Positions 43,211 through 53,318 of a DNA stretch of 64,000 bases are shown piece after piece (positions within the stretch are counted from its first letter, which is position 1; each line of letters opens with the position of its first letter). The translations under genes were made by a program, and so were the position numbers. The DNA is from Lentibacillus sp. CBA3610 (GTDB taxonomy: Bacteria > Bacillota > Bacilli > Bacillales > Amphibacillaceae), in the NCBI RefSeq assembly GCF_013373365.1, contig NZ_CP035925.1, positions 3,410,001-3,474,000 of the forward strand, read 5' to 3'. The notes under the pieces are model-generated. The model worked only from the letters and a program-made list of their open reading frames with translations, ran no database searches and was not told where the DNA came from.

Positions 43211-44818
43211 TTAGTATGGTTCGGAGTCGTTCCCTTTCTCAACTGCTTTATCCGGCGCTTTTTCCGCATCCTTATTGCCGAGCGGATTTCTGCTTGAACC
43301 GTCTGACATCATTTTTGCAGCTTCTTCCAATCCTTCACGCAAACGACGTCCGTATTCCTCGTCTGCCTCCTCGGCAAGTGCGATCATTTTATCCTGGATT
43401 TCCTGTGTGCATTCGGAAATGTCGCCGACCAGATTCGAAATCAATTCGTCTTTCTCCCAGTCAGCAAACCAGCGAAAGGTCTCACCCGCCTGTTTGGTAT
43501 TATCATTCCGGTCAATCGACTCCCGGACAAGGTTCCCTTCCACTTTTGGTGTGTATTCCTTGCCGACTTGTTCCGCTTCCTTATAGTTCCCTAACGATGA
43601 TGGTTCATAATTGATATGCGGATTCTTTTTGGGTGATCGTTCAGGCTCATACCGCATAGCTCCGCCTTGGTGATTGGTGGCGACTCGTTTTTGGGCGGCA
43701 TTGATCGGAATTTGCAGGTAATTGGCGCCTACCCGGTAACGTTGGGTATCGGAGTAGGAAAATGTCCGTCCCTGCAGCATTTTGTCATCCGAAAAGTCAA
43801 GACCATCGACAAGAACCCCGGTACCGAATGCGGATTGCTCGACTTCTGTAAAATAATCTTCCGGGTTTTTGTTTAATACTAACTTTCCTACCGGTAACCA
43901 TGGGAATTGATCTTCCGGCCAGATTTTTGTGTCATCGAGCGGGTCAAAGGCCAGCTCCGGATGCTCACCTTCACTCATAATTTGTACATATAACTCCCAC
44001 TCCGGATAATCACCTTTCTCAATTGCATCATACAAATCCTGTGTCGCATGATTAAAATTTGTTGCCTGAATTTTATTGGCTTCTTTAACTGTCAGGTTTT
44101 TGATGCCTTCTTTTGGCTCCCAGTGGTATTTAACAAGTACAGCTTCTCCCTCATGATTAACCCATTTATACGTATTGACGCCGGACCCTTGCATCATCCG
44201 GTAATTGGCTGGGATGCCCCATGGTGAATAGATGAACGTCACCATATGGAATGACTCCGGCGAATTGGCACAGAAATCAAAGAAGCGCTGGCTGTCTTGA
44301 ATGTTTGTAATCGGGTCGGGTTTGAAGGCATGAATCATATCTGGAAACTTAATCGCATCGCGGATGAAAAAGATTTTTATGTTGTTTCCGACCAAATCCC
44401 AATTGCCGTCTTCCGTGTAAAATTTGACGGCAAACCCTCGTGGATCTCTGAGTGTTTCCGGTGAATGATTCCCGTGTACGACTGTGGAAAATCGTACAAA
44501 TACAGGTGTACGTTTGCCTTTTTCCTGGAAAACTTTGGCTCGTGTGTATTTGGAAACAGGTTCATTTCCGGCTGTGCCGTATGACTCAAAATAACCGTGG
44601 GCACCTGCTCCCCGCGCATGAACAACACGTTCAGGAACACGCTCACGGTCAAAATGGCTGATTTTTTCAATGTAATCATAGTTTTCCAATGTGGCAGGAC
44701 CGCGGTTACCAACTGTTCTTAGATCTTGATTGTTTGTGACAGGATGACCCTGTTTGTTTGTCAGCGTGTCATCATGTTCAATATTCGTTTGATATTTTTT
44801 GTTTTGACCTCCAGCCAT
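43211..44818 (-). CDS. katA: Monofunctional heme catalase
   Basis: A 535-residue clade-3-type small-subunit catalase decomposing hydrogen peroxide. Distal His67 is in [14 protein letters not shown], the distal Asn in [15 protein letters not shown], and the proximal heme-ligand Tyr in [15 protein letters not shown]. The length is slightly above B. subtilis KatA because of a charged C-terminal tail. GGAGGTTGG precedes the ATG. On the minus strand TTGACT and TAAAGT (18-base spacer) form a plausible promoter; I could not find a convincing PerR box. Confidence 0.95.
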   Translation of the reverse strand: MAGGQNKKYQTNIEHDDTLTNKQGHPVTNNQDLRTVGNRGPATLENYDYIEKISHFDRERVPERVVHARGAGAHGYFESYGTAGNEPVSKYTRAKVFQEKGKRTPVFVRFSTVVHGNHSPETLRDPRGFAVKFYTEDGNWDLVGNNIKIFFIRDAIKFPDMIHAFKPDPITNIQDSQRFFDFCANSPESFHMVTFIYSPWGIPANYRMMQGSGVNTYKWVNHEGEAVLVKYHWEPKEGIKNLTVKEANKIQATNFNHATQDLYDAIEKGDYPEWELYVQIMSEGEHPELAFDPLDDTKIWPEDQFPWLPVGKLVLNKNPEDYFTEVEQSAFGTGVLVDGLDFSDDKMLQGRTFSYSDTQRYRVGANYLQIPINAAQKRVATNHQGGAMRYEPERSPKKNPHINYEPSSLGNYKEAEQVGKEYTPKVEGNLVRESIDRNDNTKQAGETFRWFADWEKDELISNLVGDISECTQEIQDKMIALAEEADEEYGRRLREGLEEAAKMMSDGSSRNPLGNKDAEKAPDKAVEKGNDSEPY

Positions 44819-44959
44819 CTATACCAACCTCCATTTTTTTAAGAATATACTTTATTCATTTTGTCCAATCTTAGTCAAATTAATCCATCTTTTCTGGAAC
44901 GCAGAATAATGCTGTAAGTTCCTAAAATGCTTTGATTACAGATTCTCCGAACGCGAAAG

Positions 44960-45725
44960 CCCATCGTCTTTAGACATGGGATGAAAGTGAGGTCAGATAC
45001 GGAGCGCCACAAAAGAAGGTTTTGTGGTGCTTGAAGTATCTGAAATGAATTAAGTTAAAAAGATTAAGTGTATTTAGTAAACAATTTGATTTCTGATAGT
45101 CAATAGGATATAATAAAAACAAAACATACGTTCCTTGCTAAAGAGGTGTTCACATTGGCCAAAACCACATCCCCAACGTTTGTGTTAACCCTTGAATTAG
45201 ACCATCATCCAAGAATGTTTTCGGTTATCTCAATATTACAATTAAATTAAGAAAGACTTGTGGCGCCAGCTGCCCGTAAAGGTCCGATTCTGTTCAACTA
45301 ACATTCAGCGGTAAGAACCGCACCGCTGAATGAAGTTTCACTTTATATTCAGCCTTCTTATTGATGAATACCAATAAGTCAGGAACCAAACCAAATCGAA
45401 GCAAATGTGAGGCAGCCTTTCCATTGTTTAAAAAGTTGCATGCCAGGCAATACGGGCTATTGTAAACGGCAAAAGAATGATTTTAAATTCGGGAATCAGT
45501 GTCAAAAACTAATGCGACACATATGGCGGTGTGATACCACCGGGCTTGTGAAAGTCAAAGATGCGGTCGTTAATGGCAACAGAGGCTGCTTTGGCCGTGA
45601 AAGTTCTGAAGGAAATGGTCCCAGTAGCCCGAACAACCCTAAATGCCGAGCACATGCAAATGTGTCTGTGGCTGCCGGCCGGAAGAAGGACAATGGATTC
45701 AGAACCCCACTGCTTTAGCTGTGGG
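44960..45725 (+). mobile_element. Degenerate IS200/IS605-group (TnpB-type) element
   Basis: The left part has a subterminal hairpin CCCATCGTCTTTAGACATGGG-like (44960-44980). At 45155-45250 the start of a TnpB-type protein is readable: LAKTTSPTFVLTLELDHHP followed by RMFSVIS, then a stop. The right end (45706-45725) is CCCAC-TGCTTTAGCT-GTGGG preceded by GGATTCAGAACC, the 3' hairpin typical of IS605/IS1341 elements and of the omega RNA made there. The roughly 1.1-kb transposase body is reduced to about 450 bases of unreadable sequence, so the element is inactive. It fills the 950-base space between catalase and the Crp/Fnr gene; no other gene is seen there. Confidence 0.75.
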
Positions 45726-45769
45726 AGTATCAGAGTAGAGTATTAACAGGCGTAAAGGGAGGCGGTAGC

Positions 45770-46468
45770 GTGAGTACCGGAAGCCTGAAAAATAATGACA
45801 AAGCCAAAAAGTTGTGTGTATCATTAGTACCGATTTTCAACCATCTTGATTATGAGGAGCAATTTGAAATAGCCCTTACAAGCAGAAGTCTGTCATATGA
45901 CAAAAAGGATCTCATTTTCCAGGCTGGAGAACCTTCTGAGTACCTCTATATCGTGCATAAAGGCAAGGTGAAAATGTATAACCTGGCTGAATCCGGCAAA
46001 GAACAACTGATTCGCATTCTGGAGCCTGGTGATTTTATGGGGGAATTGGCCGTTTTCACGGATGAGTGGCTTACAAGCTTTGCCGAAGCCATTGAACCGA
46101 CAGAAATATGCGCCATTCACAAGTCAGATTTACAGGAGTTTCTTGAAGAAAAACCGGAAATCTCCTTTAAAATCCTGGCAGAAAGCAGTAAACGGTTAAA
46201 AGATGCGGAAAAGACAATTGAACGGTTAAGTTCCCAGGACGTCGAAAAGCGCCTGTCATCTTATTTACTTGAACAGTCTGAAAAAGGGACATCATCCCAA
46301 ATAACGCTGCCGATGAGTAAAAAAGATCTCGCATCCTACCTGGGCACCACACAGGAAACCCTTAGCCGGCGTCTGGCAAACTTTGAGGACAAAGGTCTGG
46401 TTGAACAGACAGGTCAGCGGAAGATTAATATTTTAAATTTAGAAGCATTGGAATCGATTGCTGAGTGA
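45770..46468 (+). CDS. Crp/Fnr-family transcriptional regulator
   Basis: A 232-residue regulator with a cyclic-nucleotide-binding-type beta barrel (about 25-140, GKVKMYNLAESGKEQLIRIL, GDFMGELAVF) and a C-terminal winged HTH (MSKKDLASYLGTTQETLSRRLANF). The only N-terminal cysteine is Cys16 (KLCVSLVPIF), so a four-cysteine iron-sulfur sensor as in Fnr is not evident. The GTG start at 45770 has GGGAGG upstream. A gene like this next to catalase and an IS remnant gives no clear target. Confidence 0.88.
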   Translation: MSTGSLKNNDKAKKLCVSLVPIFNHLDYEEQFEIALTSRSLSYDKKDLIFQAGEPSEYLYIVHKGKVKMYNLAESGKEQLIRILEPGDFMGELAVFTDEWLTSFAEAIEPTEICAIHKSDLQEFLEEKPEISFKILAESSKRLKDAEKTIERLSSQDVEKRLSSYLLEQSEKGTSSQITLPMSKKDLASYLGTTQETLSRRLANFEDKGLVEQTGQRKINILNLEALESIAE

Positions 46469-46529
46469 GAGAAGCAGGGGGGGTCCTTGATCAACAGTCA
46501 TCAAGCGTACAGAAAAGGAGTGGGGTATC

Positions 46530-46718
46530 ATGTCTGATCGAAAAATGAAGCAAAGTGAATGGGCGGAATTCACTTTGCAGCTAGAAGAAGAATTGGATAC
46601 CTTACTCTTCCTGGATTTGATTAAGCTTGAGAATGCCTCAGAATCCTTGATAAGTGAAATTAGAAAAAGCGGGAAAGTGTTGTATGTGGCTGAATCCGCC
46701 TCCGATAAATCAGAATAA
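46530..46718 (+). CDS. Small hypothetical protein
   Basis: A 62-residue acidic helical protein (SEWAEFTLQLEEELDTLLFL, then ASESLISEIRKSGKVLYVAE), preceded by AAAAGGAGTGGGG, a strong ribosome site. It follows the Crp/Fnr gene by 61 bases on the same strand. Not recognised. The middle resembles nothing conclusive; a cofactor-free regulatory peptide is possible. Confidence 0.5.
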   Translation: MSDRKMKQSEWAEFTLQLEEELDTLLFLDLIKLENASESLISEIRKSGKVLYVAESASDKSE

Positions 46719-46815
46719 AATCCACTTGATTTTACTTTGATGATAAAAAGCATACCTGAATCTTTTTTCCGGAAAAATCGTATATATTAGTAGAAGAAAA
46801 GAGGATGGTATCAAC

Positions 46816-47545
46816 ATGAATGATTATGAACAAAAAGTATATAACGACCTGAAAGCATGGCGGCGAAGTGTATTGAAAAAATCAGGTCTCTTCACCCAAC
46901 TGTCGAAAAAGACGCAGACAAAACTAAATGGGATGATTCCCGAAAAAGCTCATAGCATTATAACGGAAAGTATTAAAAATATGGTAAAAGCAACCCTGGT
47001 TGGCTCTAATATCATAACAAATAAGCATCAATCGGCGGGTCTGAATCTTTTTGAAAAGGATCAACTGCTGGAGGAAAAGCTCACATCTTATCGCAAAACA
47101 GCTGTGGTTGAAGGGGCCGGGACAGGTGCGGGAGGTTTTTTTCTGGGGCTTGCTGATTTTCCGATGCTTTTATCGATTAAAATGAAGTTCTTGTTTGAAA
47201 CAGCAGCGATATACGGATATGATACACGCCAATATGAGAGGCGCCTTTTTCATTTTCTCCATGTGTTTCAGCTGGCCTTTTCGAGTGATTCCAAACGCAG
47301 GGAAACCTTTTAAACCCCTCGAAAATGGAGTTAGAAAAAGAAAAAACTCGCTGACATGGATTGGCGAGGTTTTTCAGCAGGAATATCGGGATTATATTGA
47401 TTTGATTAAGCTGCTGCAGCTCATTCCGGGCTTTGGTGCTATTGTTGGAGCGTATGCGAATCATAACCTGCTTGACACGTTAGGTGAAACAGCCATGAAC
47501 GCGTATCGAATGCGTATTTTAACGACACAGCCGCGAGATTATTAA
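46816..47545 (+). pseudogene. EcsC family protein, one frameshift
   Basis: An EcsC-domain protein, often membrane-associated, of unknown role. The first frame (46816-47313) gives VEGAGTGAGGFFLGLADFPML and LSIKMKFLFETAAIYGYDT, the EcsC hallmark. An extra T in the TTTT at 47307-47310 causes a stop; removing it joins directly to KPLENGVRKRKNS and YRDYIDLIKLLQLIPGFGAI...AMNAYRMRIL in the next frame to 47545. Corrected length about 242 residues, normal for the family. AGAGGATGG precedes the ATG. Confidence 0.85.
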
Positions 47546-47549
47546 ACGA

Positions 47550-47660
47550 TTTATGCACTGAGTTTACGACAGTGCATAAATCGCGCGACAGCGCCACCCG
47601 CCATAAATCCGCGCGACAACCCCGGCATAAATCGGCGCGACCCGGCATAAACGGACACTA
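47550..47660. repeat. Hairpin element with degenerate CGCGCGAC array (copy 1)
   Basis: Bases 47550-47590 are identical over 41 positions to 55979-56019: stem TTTATGCACTG / CAGTGCATAAA followed by TCGCGCGACA. Further CGCGCGAC-like cores, each after CATAAATC, follow at 47610 and 47634 with irregular 28 and 24-base steps. Confidence 0.8.
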
Positions 47661-47691
47661 TCCGATCCTGCTCTAACATTGGAGTTCAACC

Positions 47692-48474
47692 TTACAACAA
47701 TTGGACTGAAACTGCCTCTTCCTCTGCCTGCTCGTAACTTTCGATTAAGCCATTTTCAGCTATGGCTTTTTTGGGCACAGATTTTTGTCGAATCGTTATA
47801 TTAACTTGACTATTAAATGGAAAGACATCCATTTCGACTGATTTTTCATCTTTCCAGTAAATGTTAATCTTGTTCGTATGAAAAAAGGTAAGGAATGCGG
47901 AAACTGGAATGCCTTCTTTAAAAAAAGGGTGCTCATTTTCCTTAAGGGCGCCGGGTTCGTTAAACAAAATATACAATGAAAGACTGGTCAAACAATGCAG
48001 CAAGCCCCGCCTATGGACATGGAATATATGCTCATCAATAATTGTCCAGAAGCTGAATAATCCGATGCTGCCGTTCGCGTTCATTGGTGTTAAAAACAAT
48101 TTGGGATTCTTCTTCCCCGATCATCCACAAAGAAACTACGTAATGCTCGCTGCACAATAGGGCAGCGTATGGATCGTGTTTTTTCCACTTCATCGATGCC
48201 GGTGTTATTAAAATATTTGTTTTTGGCGGGTTTGGAAAAATCGGGTAAATTGCATTATGGTTTTCTGCTTTGTAATCCGTTCCAAAATGGCTTGTTTTGT
48301 CAATCATTTTTCCAGGCCAAATCATGGTTTTTCAATGGCATACAGAACGGATGGGTTTAATTTGCTCTCTAAAAAGAACGAATCTTTCAGGTTGGCCGCC
48401 ATTTGACCCGAAAGCCGTGCATGGTGATCCTGTTCAATCATAATGTACTTATTCTGACTTTCCCGCACTATCAT
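47692..48474 (-). pseudogene. DUF3891 family protein, frameshifted
   Basis: Starting at ATG 48474 (behind GGAAAGGATG) the protein reads MIVRESQNKYIMIEQDHHAR, the DUF3891 start, to AIEKP and a stop. It resumes as MIDKTSHFGTDYKAENHNAI...HDPYAALLCSEHYVVSLWMI...RIIQLLDNY and again as DEHIFHVHRRGLLHCLTSLS...LNEPGALKENEHPFFKEGIP to the stop at 47692. Removing one A from two A5 runs (near 48335 and 48316) and one T near 48050 would rejoin all parts. All three lesions are homopolymer insertions. Function of the family is unknown. Confidence 0.82.
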
Positions 48475-48639
48475 TTAACGACATCCTTTCCTGAATTTTC
48501 TTATGATAAGTATACAAAAATATGTTCATTGTTCAAAATAGAATCTTGCTTTATGTTCTAAAAGTGTGTATAATAGGTTACATAAAGTAACTAGGTGTAT
48601 AATAATAATTAAATAGATTAACAGGAAGGGCTGAACTAA

Positions 48640-49477
48640 TTGGAAAAAAAGTTTTCGAACAACCGCAACATATGTCGGGGGGAAGGTGAATATAAAACGT
48701 AACAGATTTGGACAAATTCACTGCCTTTTATCAGGATATATCGGATAACTGGAGCAAACCGAACGGAAGGCTGTTTTGACAGCAGACGGGGAAACGCCTT
48801 TGTTAACGCTGGAACAACCGGCAGATGTTATACCAAAAGAGGGGCGGACGACCGGGTTGTTTCACTTTGCCATTTTACTTCCATCACGGGCCGATCTTTC
48901 CAGCTTTTTAAGACACGTTGCCAAGGAAGGAGCACGTCTCGGTGCGTCTGATCACTTAGTCAGTGAAAGCATTAATAATTTGAATGACCCGGATGGCAAA
49001 TGGGATGAGGGTGTACCATGATCGGCCATCAATCGAATGGAGCTGGGATGACAAGTTTGCTATGTCGACTGAGCCACTTGATGCCGACAGTTTGCTCGCT
49101 GAAAGTAATCAAGAATGGGATGGTTTGCCGGAAGAAACGATTATGGGGCATATCCACCTACATAGCAAATCTGCAAAAATACAGAGAAATTTTATTGTAG
49201 ATGGCCTGGGGGTTCCAAATTGTAACAAATATCCCGGAGCATGTTCGCTTTCACTATATCATCACATCTGGATTAAATATGGAGCGGTGAAATGCACACC
49301 TGAAAACAGCCGCAGGTTCTTAATTGGTATCGCTTGTTTTTTTCCTGATGAACAAAGCCAGAATGGAAAAATTGAAAAACTGGAGAGCTTAGGCGTATCC
49401 GTTAAAAGGAAAAGAGTCATACGTATGTCGTGAAGGATCCATCTGAAAATGAAATTCATATGTTGGTGGCAGATTAA
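48640..49477 (+). pseudogene. VOC-family ring-cleavage dioxygenase (CatE/MhqO-like), heavily frameshifted
   Basis: Segments in different frames spell one extradiol-dioxygenase-like protein: FTAFYQDI (48720), LTADGETPLLTLEQPADVIP with TTGLFHFAILLPSRADLSSF, YHDRPSIEWSWDDKFAMSTE, EETIMGHIHLH, HHIWIKYGAV and finally KDPSENEIHMLVAD with TAA at 49477. These are the two glyoxalase-fold halves, with metal-ligand His in LFHFAILL and GHIHLH. At least five indels are required. The neighbours on the other strand are mhqD- and mhqR-like, so this was probably the ring-cleavage member of a quinone-resistance set. Confidence 0.8.
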
Positions 49478-49479
49478 AA

Positions 49480-49512
49480 AAAGTCATTCGGAGTAGCTCC
49501 GAACGACTTTTA
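49480..49512. terminator. Terminator after the dioxygenase remnant
   Basis: AAAAAGTCATTCGGAG / CTCCGAACGACTTTT with a 3-base loop. Confidence 0.85.
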
Positions 49513-49523
49513 AATCGTGAAAA

Positions 49524-49573
49524 CGCCAAACTTTTACAGAAAAACGCCAAAGTTCAGCATGAAAACGCCGAAC
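49524..49573. repeat. 21-bp-phased CGCCAAAC array (locus 2)
   Basis: CGCCAAAC at 49524, CGCCAAAG at 49545 and CGCCGAAC at 49566, exactly 21 bases apart and each preceded by AAAA. Same core and phase as 10394-10463. The mhqD frame reads through it. Confidence 0.7.
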
Positions 49574-50208
49574 AATACGCTTACGAATGTTGCTATTGAA
49601 CTTATAAGACGATTATACCACCTCGGCAGCGGGCTTTTCACTTCGCCCATTGACAATTGGTGCCCCATATTTTCCCAGTGCAGTTCAACACCGGCACCCG
49701 CATTTTCCAGCAAGGACTTAAGATCTTCTGATTCATCGGCTGGACATATCGGATCATTGGTTCCTGCGCCAATAAATACCTGTTTTCCGGAAAGGTCCGG
49801 CAATTCAATACCTCGTCTCGGTACCATTGGGTGATGCAGAATAGCAACTTTGAGAGCATTTTGATAGTGGAATAACAGGCTTCCTGCAATGTTGGCACCG
49901 TTGGAATAGCCTACTGCCACAATATTATGACGGTCAAAGCCGTATTCTTCAGCTGCCTCATCAAGAAATTCATTCAGTTCTGTGGTCCGGGCAATCAAAT
50001 CTTCTTCGTCAAAGACCCCTTCCGCAAGCCGTCTGAAAAAGCGTGGCATTCCATTCTCAGAAACATTGCCACGGACACTCAGGACGTTGGCATCCTGATC
50101 AATCTCACGGGCGAGCGGCAATAAATCCTGCTCCGTACCTCCAGTCCCGTGAAGAAGCAGTAACGTCGGTTTTGTCTGGTCATTACCTTTTTGGAATATA
50201 TGCTGCAT
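49534..50208 (-). CDS. mhqD: Alpha/beta-hydrolase carboxylesterase (MhqD-like)
   Basis: A phospholipase/carboxylesterase-fold hydrolase: oxyanion region LLLHGTGGTEQDLLPLA, nucleophile Ser in VAVGYSNGANIAGSL (about 100), Asp in GTNDPICP and His in ENMGHQLS. It resembles MhqD, induced by methylhydroquinone in B. subtilis. It lies 66 bases downstream of the MarR-type gene on the same strand. After GHQLSMGEV the usual short ending is disturbed (two compensating indels near 49635), and the frame then runs into the CGCCAAAC array, adding FGVFMLNFGVFL instead of a normal stop. Confidence 0.8.
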   Translation of the reverse strand: MQHIFQKGNDQTKPTLLLLHGTGGTEQDLLPLAREIDQDANVLSVRGNVSENGMPRFFRRLAEGVFDEEDLIARTTELNEFLDEAAEEYGFDRHNIVAVGYSNGANIAGSLLFHYQNALKVAILHHPMVPRRGIELPDLSGKQVFIGAGTNDPICPADESEDLKSLLENAGAGVELHWENMGHQLSMGEVKSPLPRWYNRLISSIATFVSVLFGVFMLNFGVFL

Positions 50209-50274
50209 GGTAAGTCTCCTTTCTGATTCATGAGTATTTTAAACGATCACGTCGGTGTCACGATTTCTGAAACA

Positions 50275-50694
50275 TTACGTTTGCCCAATTCTTTTCAGGA
50301 TATCAATGACTTTTTCTTTTTCCTTGTCTGTTATATTCTGAAAAATTTCTTCAATGGCTTCCTGGTGTTGCGGGAAAATATCATCCATCAACTGTTTCCC
50401 TTTTTCAGTAATATGGATATAGACAACACGCCGGTCTTCAGAGCAATGCTGGCGTTCGAGTAAATCTTTTGCCTCCAATTTGTCGATGACATATGTCATT
50501 GATCCGGTATTGATCAGCACCGCTTCAGAAATTTGTTTTACAGTCAGATTCCCTTTGTGGTATAAGGCTTCCAGTACAGCGAAGTCGGTTGTCTTCATAT
50601 TATATCGATCAATATCCTTCTTAACGTATTCGGTTACCGACTTTGAAGCTTTCATCAGGACAACAAACGCTTTTAATGATAAATTCTCTCCCAT
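50275..50694 (-). CDS. mhqR: MarR-family regulator (MhqR-like)
   Basis: A 139-residue winged-helix repressor: TTDFAVLEALYHKGNLTVKQ, ISEAVLINTGSMTYVIDKLE (recognition helix), RVVYIHITEKGKQL (wing). Similar in length and sequence to MhqR/YkvE, which represses hydroquinone-detoxifying genes. No cysteine in the usual sensing position is evident, fitting MhqR, which is not thiol-regulated directly. It heads an operon with the MhqD-like gene; paired repeats in its promoter are the likely operator. Confidence 0.82.
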   Translation of the reverse strand: MGENLSLKAFVVLMKASKSVTEYVKKDIDRYNMKTTDFAVLEALYHKGNLTVKQISEAVLINTGSMTYVIDKLEAKDLLERQHCSEDRRVVYIHITEKGKQLMDDIFPQHQEAIEEIFQNITDKEKEKVIDILKRIGQT

Positions 50695-50720
50695 AAACGA
50701 TTCGCTCCAACTTATTTAGT

Positions 50721-50745
50721 TTGAATTTAATTAACTTGAATTTAA
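50721..50745 (-). promoter_or_regulatory. Tandem repeat operator candidate at mhqR
   Basis: TTGAATTTAA at 50721 and 50736 (15-base period), 27-50 bases upstream of the mhqR start. Similar spacing and GAATT core occur before the flavin reductase at 32286. Confidence 0.5.
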
Positions 50746-50839
50746 ATTAATTGTAATACGTATTTAAAGGGGAGTCAACTAATTCAGTATATTACAAGTT
50801 TCACTTTATCCCGCGTGCATACAAGTGCAATATTCCGCT

Positions 50840-50915
50840 CATGTTTAAATTCGGACGGCAAAATAATATTTTTAAAAGATTCGCTATTGCCATACTTTAA
50901 TATTCATGTTTAAAT
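50840..50915 (+). repeat. 12-bp direct repeat upstream of hom
   Basis: TCATGTTTAAAT occurs at 50840-50851 and 50904-50915, within 115 bases of the hom start. It may be a regulator-binding site for threonine biosynthesis; unproven. Confidence 0.45.
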
Positions 50916-50952
50916 GTATAAAATATTACTAAATTGTATATGGGGTGAGGAC

Positions 50953-52260
50953 ATGGAAGATAATGTATCGGTTGGTTTATTAGGTGTAGGCGTCGTTGGA
51001 TCGGGTGTCATAAGTCTGATTGAGAAACATCAGGAAAAAATTGCGCATCAGCTTGGGTGTCACGTTCATGTCAAAAGCGCACTGGTCCGGAATCCGAATA
51101 AAGCACGTGATGTAGATGAGGAGATCAATGGGACTGCGCTTACAACAGATCCTGATGATGTTTTGAATGACCCGGAGATTGATGTCATTGTTGAAGTGAT
51201 GGGCGGTATTGAAGAAGCACGCGAATCCATTTTAAAAGCTTTTGCCGCCAAAAAACATGTGGTGACAGCCAATAAGGATCTGGTTGCTTTGCACGGTGCA
51301 GAACTGCATGAGGCTGCAGCGAAAAACAAATGTGACTTCTATTATGAGGCAAGTGTTGCAGGCGGGATTCCTATTTTAAGAGGAATTACCGATGGATTTG
51401 CCTCAGATCATATCGAACAGCTCATGGGGATTGTAAACGGAACAACGAACTACATATTAACGAAGATGCATAATGAAGGTGTCAGTTATGAAGATGCACT
51501 GAAGGAAGCGCAGCAACTCGGGTTTGCTGAAGCTGATCCGGCCGCTGATGTAGAGGGGCTTGATGCAGCCAGAAAGATGGCAATTCTAGGGCGTCTCGCA
51601 TTTTCAACATATATTGATTTGGAAGATGTTGAGGTAACCGGCATAAGGGATATAGAGTTGGCAGACTTGCAATATGGTGATAATTTAGGATTCACGATGA
51701 AGCTGATTGGTTTTGCTAAATTTGACGGCAAGCAGGTGGAAGTAAATGTCCAGCCGGCACTGATTTCCAAGGATCATCCACTTGCCGATGTCAAAAATGA
51801 ATACAACGCTGTTTATGTTTATGGTGAAGCGGTTGGTGAAGCGATGTTTTACGGTGCAGGTGCGGGAAGCATGCCGACTGCTTCGGCTGTCATATCAGAT
51901 GTTGTGACCGTCATTAAGAATATGCATCGTGGTGTGACAGGCAGTCAAATTGTCGAACCCCGTTTCAAAAAGGAATTAAAACCAAAAGATCAGCGCTTTG
52001 GGCAGTATTATGTCCGTTTTCACGCCAAGGATGAAGCAGGTGTATTTTCCCGGGTTTCGTCATTATTCAACGATTTGGATATCAGCTTTAAACAAATTCT
52101 GCAAAATCCGTCAAACAGTCCTGACACAGCAGAAATTGTCGTTATTACACACTATTCGTCACTGGAAAAAATGCATCAGGCGCTGGAGGAGCTTGAGAAT
52201 CTTGCTTCCGTGCTTGATGTAAACAGCTTTTATAAAGTAGAAGGGGATGCTGACGCATGA
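50953..52260 (+). CDS. hom: Homoserine dehydrogenase
   Basis: Reduces aspartate semialdehyde to homoserine with NAD(P)H. The nucleotide loop [12 protein letters not shown] is at the N-terminus; the catalytic core has [23 protein letters not shown] and [14 protein letters not shown], and residues 350-435 form an ACT domain for threonine feedback. 435 residues, full length. I start at ATG 50953 after GGGGTGAGG. It overlaps thrC by 4 bases, forming hom-thrC-thrB. Confidence 0.96.
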   Translation: MEDNVSVGLLGVGVVGSGVISLIEKHQEKIAHQLGCHVHVKSALVRNPNKARDVDEEINGTALTTDPDDVLNDPEIDVIVEVMGGIEEARESILKAFAAKKHVVTANKDLVALHGAELHEAAAKNKCDFYYEASVAGGIPILRGITDGFASDHIEQLMGIVNGTTNYILTKMHNEGVSYEDALKEAQQLGFAEADPAADVEGLDAARKMAILGRLAFSTYIDLEDVEVTGIRDIELADLQYGDNLGFTMKLIGFAKFDGKQVEVNVQPALISKDHPLADVKNEYNAVYVYGEAVGEAMFYGAGAGSMPTASAVISDVVTVIKNMHRGVTGSQIVEPRFKKELKPKDQRFGQYYVRFHAKDEAGVFSRVSSLFNDLDISFKQILQNPSNSPDTAEIVVITHYSSLEKMHQALEELENLASVLDVNSFYKVEGDADA

Positions 52261-53318
52261 CATGGGAAGGTCTGATCAATCATTATCAAAACGATTTGCC
52301 GGTTACAGACAAAACACCTGAATTGTCATTGCATGAAGGTAATACACCGCTTATTCATTTCCCGAATCTCTCGGAGCAGCTGGGAATTGAATTACATGGA
52401 AAAGTGGAAGGCATTAATCCAACAGGTTCATTTAAAGATAGAGGAATGGCCCTGGCAGTTGCTAAAGCGCTTGAAGAAGGAAGTAACGCTGTCATTTGCG
52501 CATCAACAGGTAATACGTCCGCTTCAGCCGCAGCTTATGCAGCAAGGGCAGGCATCCGGGCGGTTATCGTTATTCCCAAAGGCAAAATTGCGCTGGGAAA
52601 ACTGGCTCAGTCTGTGATGTATGGAGCGGATATTGTAGAGATTGACGGCAATTTTGACGATGCATTAAAAATTGTCCGTAAAATAAGTGAAACGGCGCCC
52701 GTAACACTCGTCAATTCGGTCAATCCGTATCGTCTGGAAGGCCAAAAAACAGCAGCTTTTGAAGTGTGTGATGAGCTGGGTTCCGCCCCTGACGTTCTGG
52801 CCATCCCCGTTGGCAACGCCGGCAACATCAGTGCTTACTGGAAAGGGTTTAAAGAATATCATGATCTGAAGCAAACAGGTCTGCCGCAAATGTTCGGCTT
52901 TGAAGCAGAGGGGGCTGCTGCTATTGTCCGAAACGAAGTGGTTTCGAATCCGGAGACAATTGCAACGGCCATCCGTATAGGCAATCCGGCAAGCTGGGAT
53001 TTGGCTGTTCAGGCACGTGATGAGTCCAACGGCAAAATTGGTTCGGTAACGGATGCTGACATTGCCCATGCGCAAAAGCTTCTGGCAACGAAGGAGGGTG
53101 TCTTTGCTGAGCCGGGATCCTGTGCGTCGATTGCCGGTGTTATCCAGCAATGCCGGAATCAAACAATCGCTGAGGGGTCAAAGGTTGTCGCTGTTCTGAC
53201 TGGAAATGGATTGAAGGATCCACAGACGGCAGTCGATCAGATTGATGAGGATCCGGTCGTTTTACCGAATGACGAAGCGGTTGTGACAAATTATATTGAG
53301 AAGCTGGTGAACGTATGA
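52257..53318 (+). CDS. thrC: Threonine synthase
   Basis: PLP enzyme converting O-phosphohomoserine to threonine. Lys60 in [12 protein letters not shown] binds [21 protein letters not shown] and the phosphate-binding [13 protein letters not shown] loop are present. At 353 residues it is the short Bacillus-type enzyme. ATGA overlaps on both sides couple it to hom and thrB. Confidence 0.96.
   Translation: MTWEGLINHYQNDLPVTDKTPELSLHEGNTPLIHFPNLSEQLGIELHGKVEGINPTGSFKDRGMALAVAKALEEGSNAVICASTGNTSASAAAYAARAGIRAVIVIPKGKIALGKLAQSVMYGADIVEIDGNFDDALKIVRKISETAPVTLVNSVNPYRLEGQKTAAFEVCDELGSAPDVLAIPVGNAGNISAYWKGFKEYHDLKQTGLPQMFGFEAEGAAAIVRNEVVSNPETIATAIRIGNPASWDLAVQARDESNGKIGSVTDADIAHAQKLLATKEGVFAEPGSCASIAGVIQQCRNQTIAEGSKVVAVLTGNGLKDPQTAVDQIDEDPVVLPNDEAVVTNYIEKLVNV

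Noticed and set aside
44819..44935. PerR box upstream of katA
   Set aside because: Only weak partial matches to the TTATAATNATTATAA consensus; not enough to claim.
45407..45718. 103-codon ORF within the IS remnant
   Set aside because: Composition is odd and the frame runs through the right-end hairpin; it is a chance frame in degraded transposase DNA.
50868..50952. T-box or riboswitch in the hom leader
   Set aside because: The region is AT-rich and short; no T-box sequence, specifier stem or terminator is visible.
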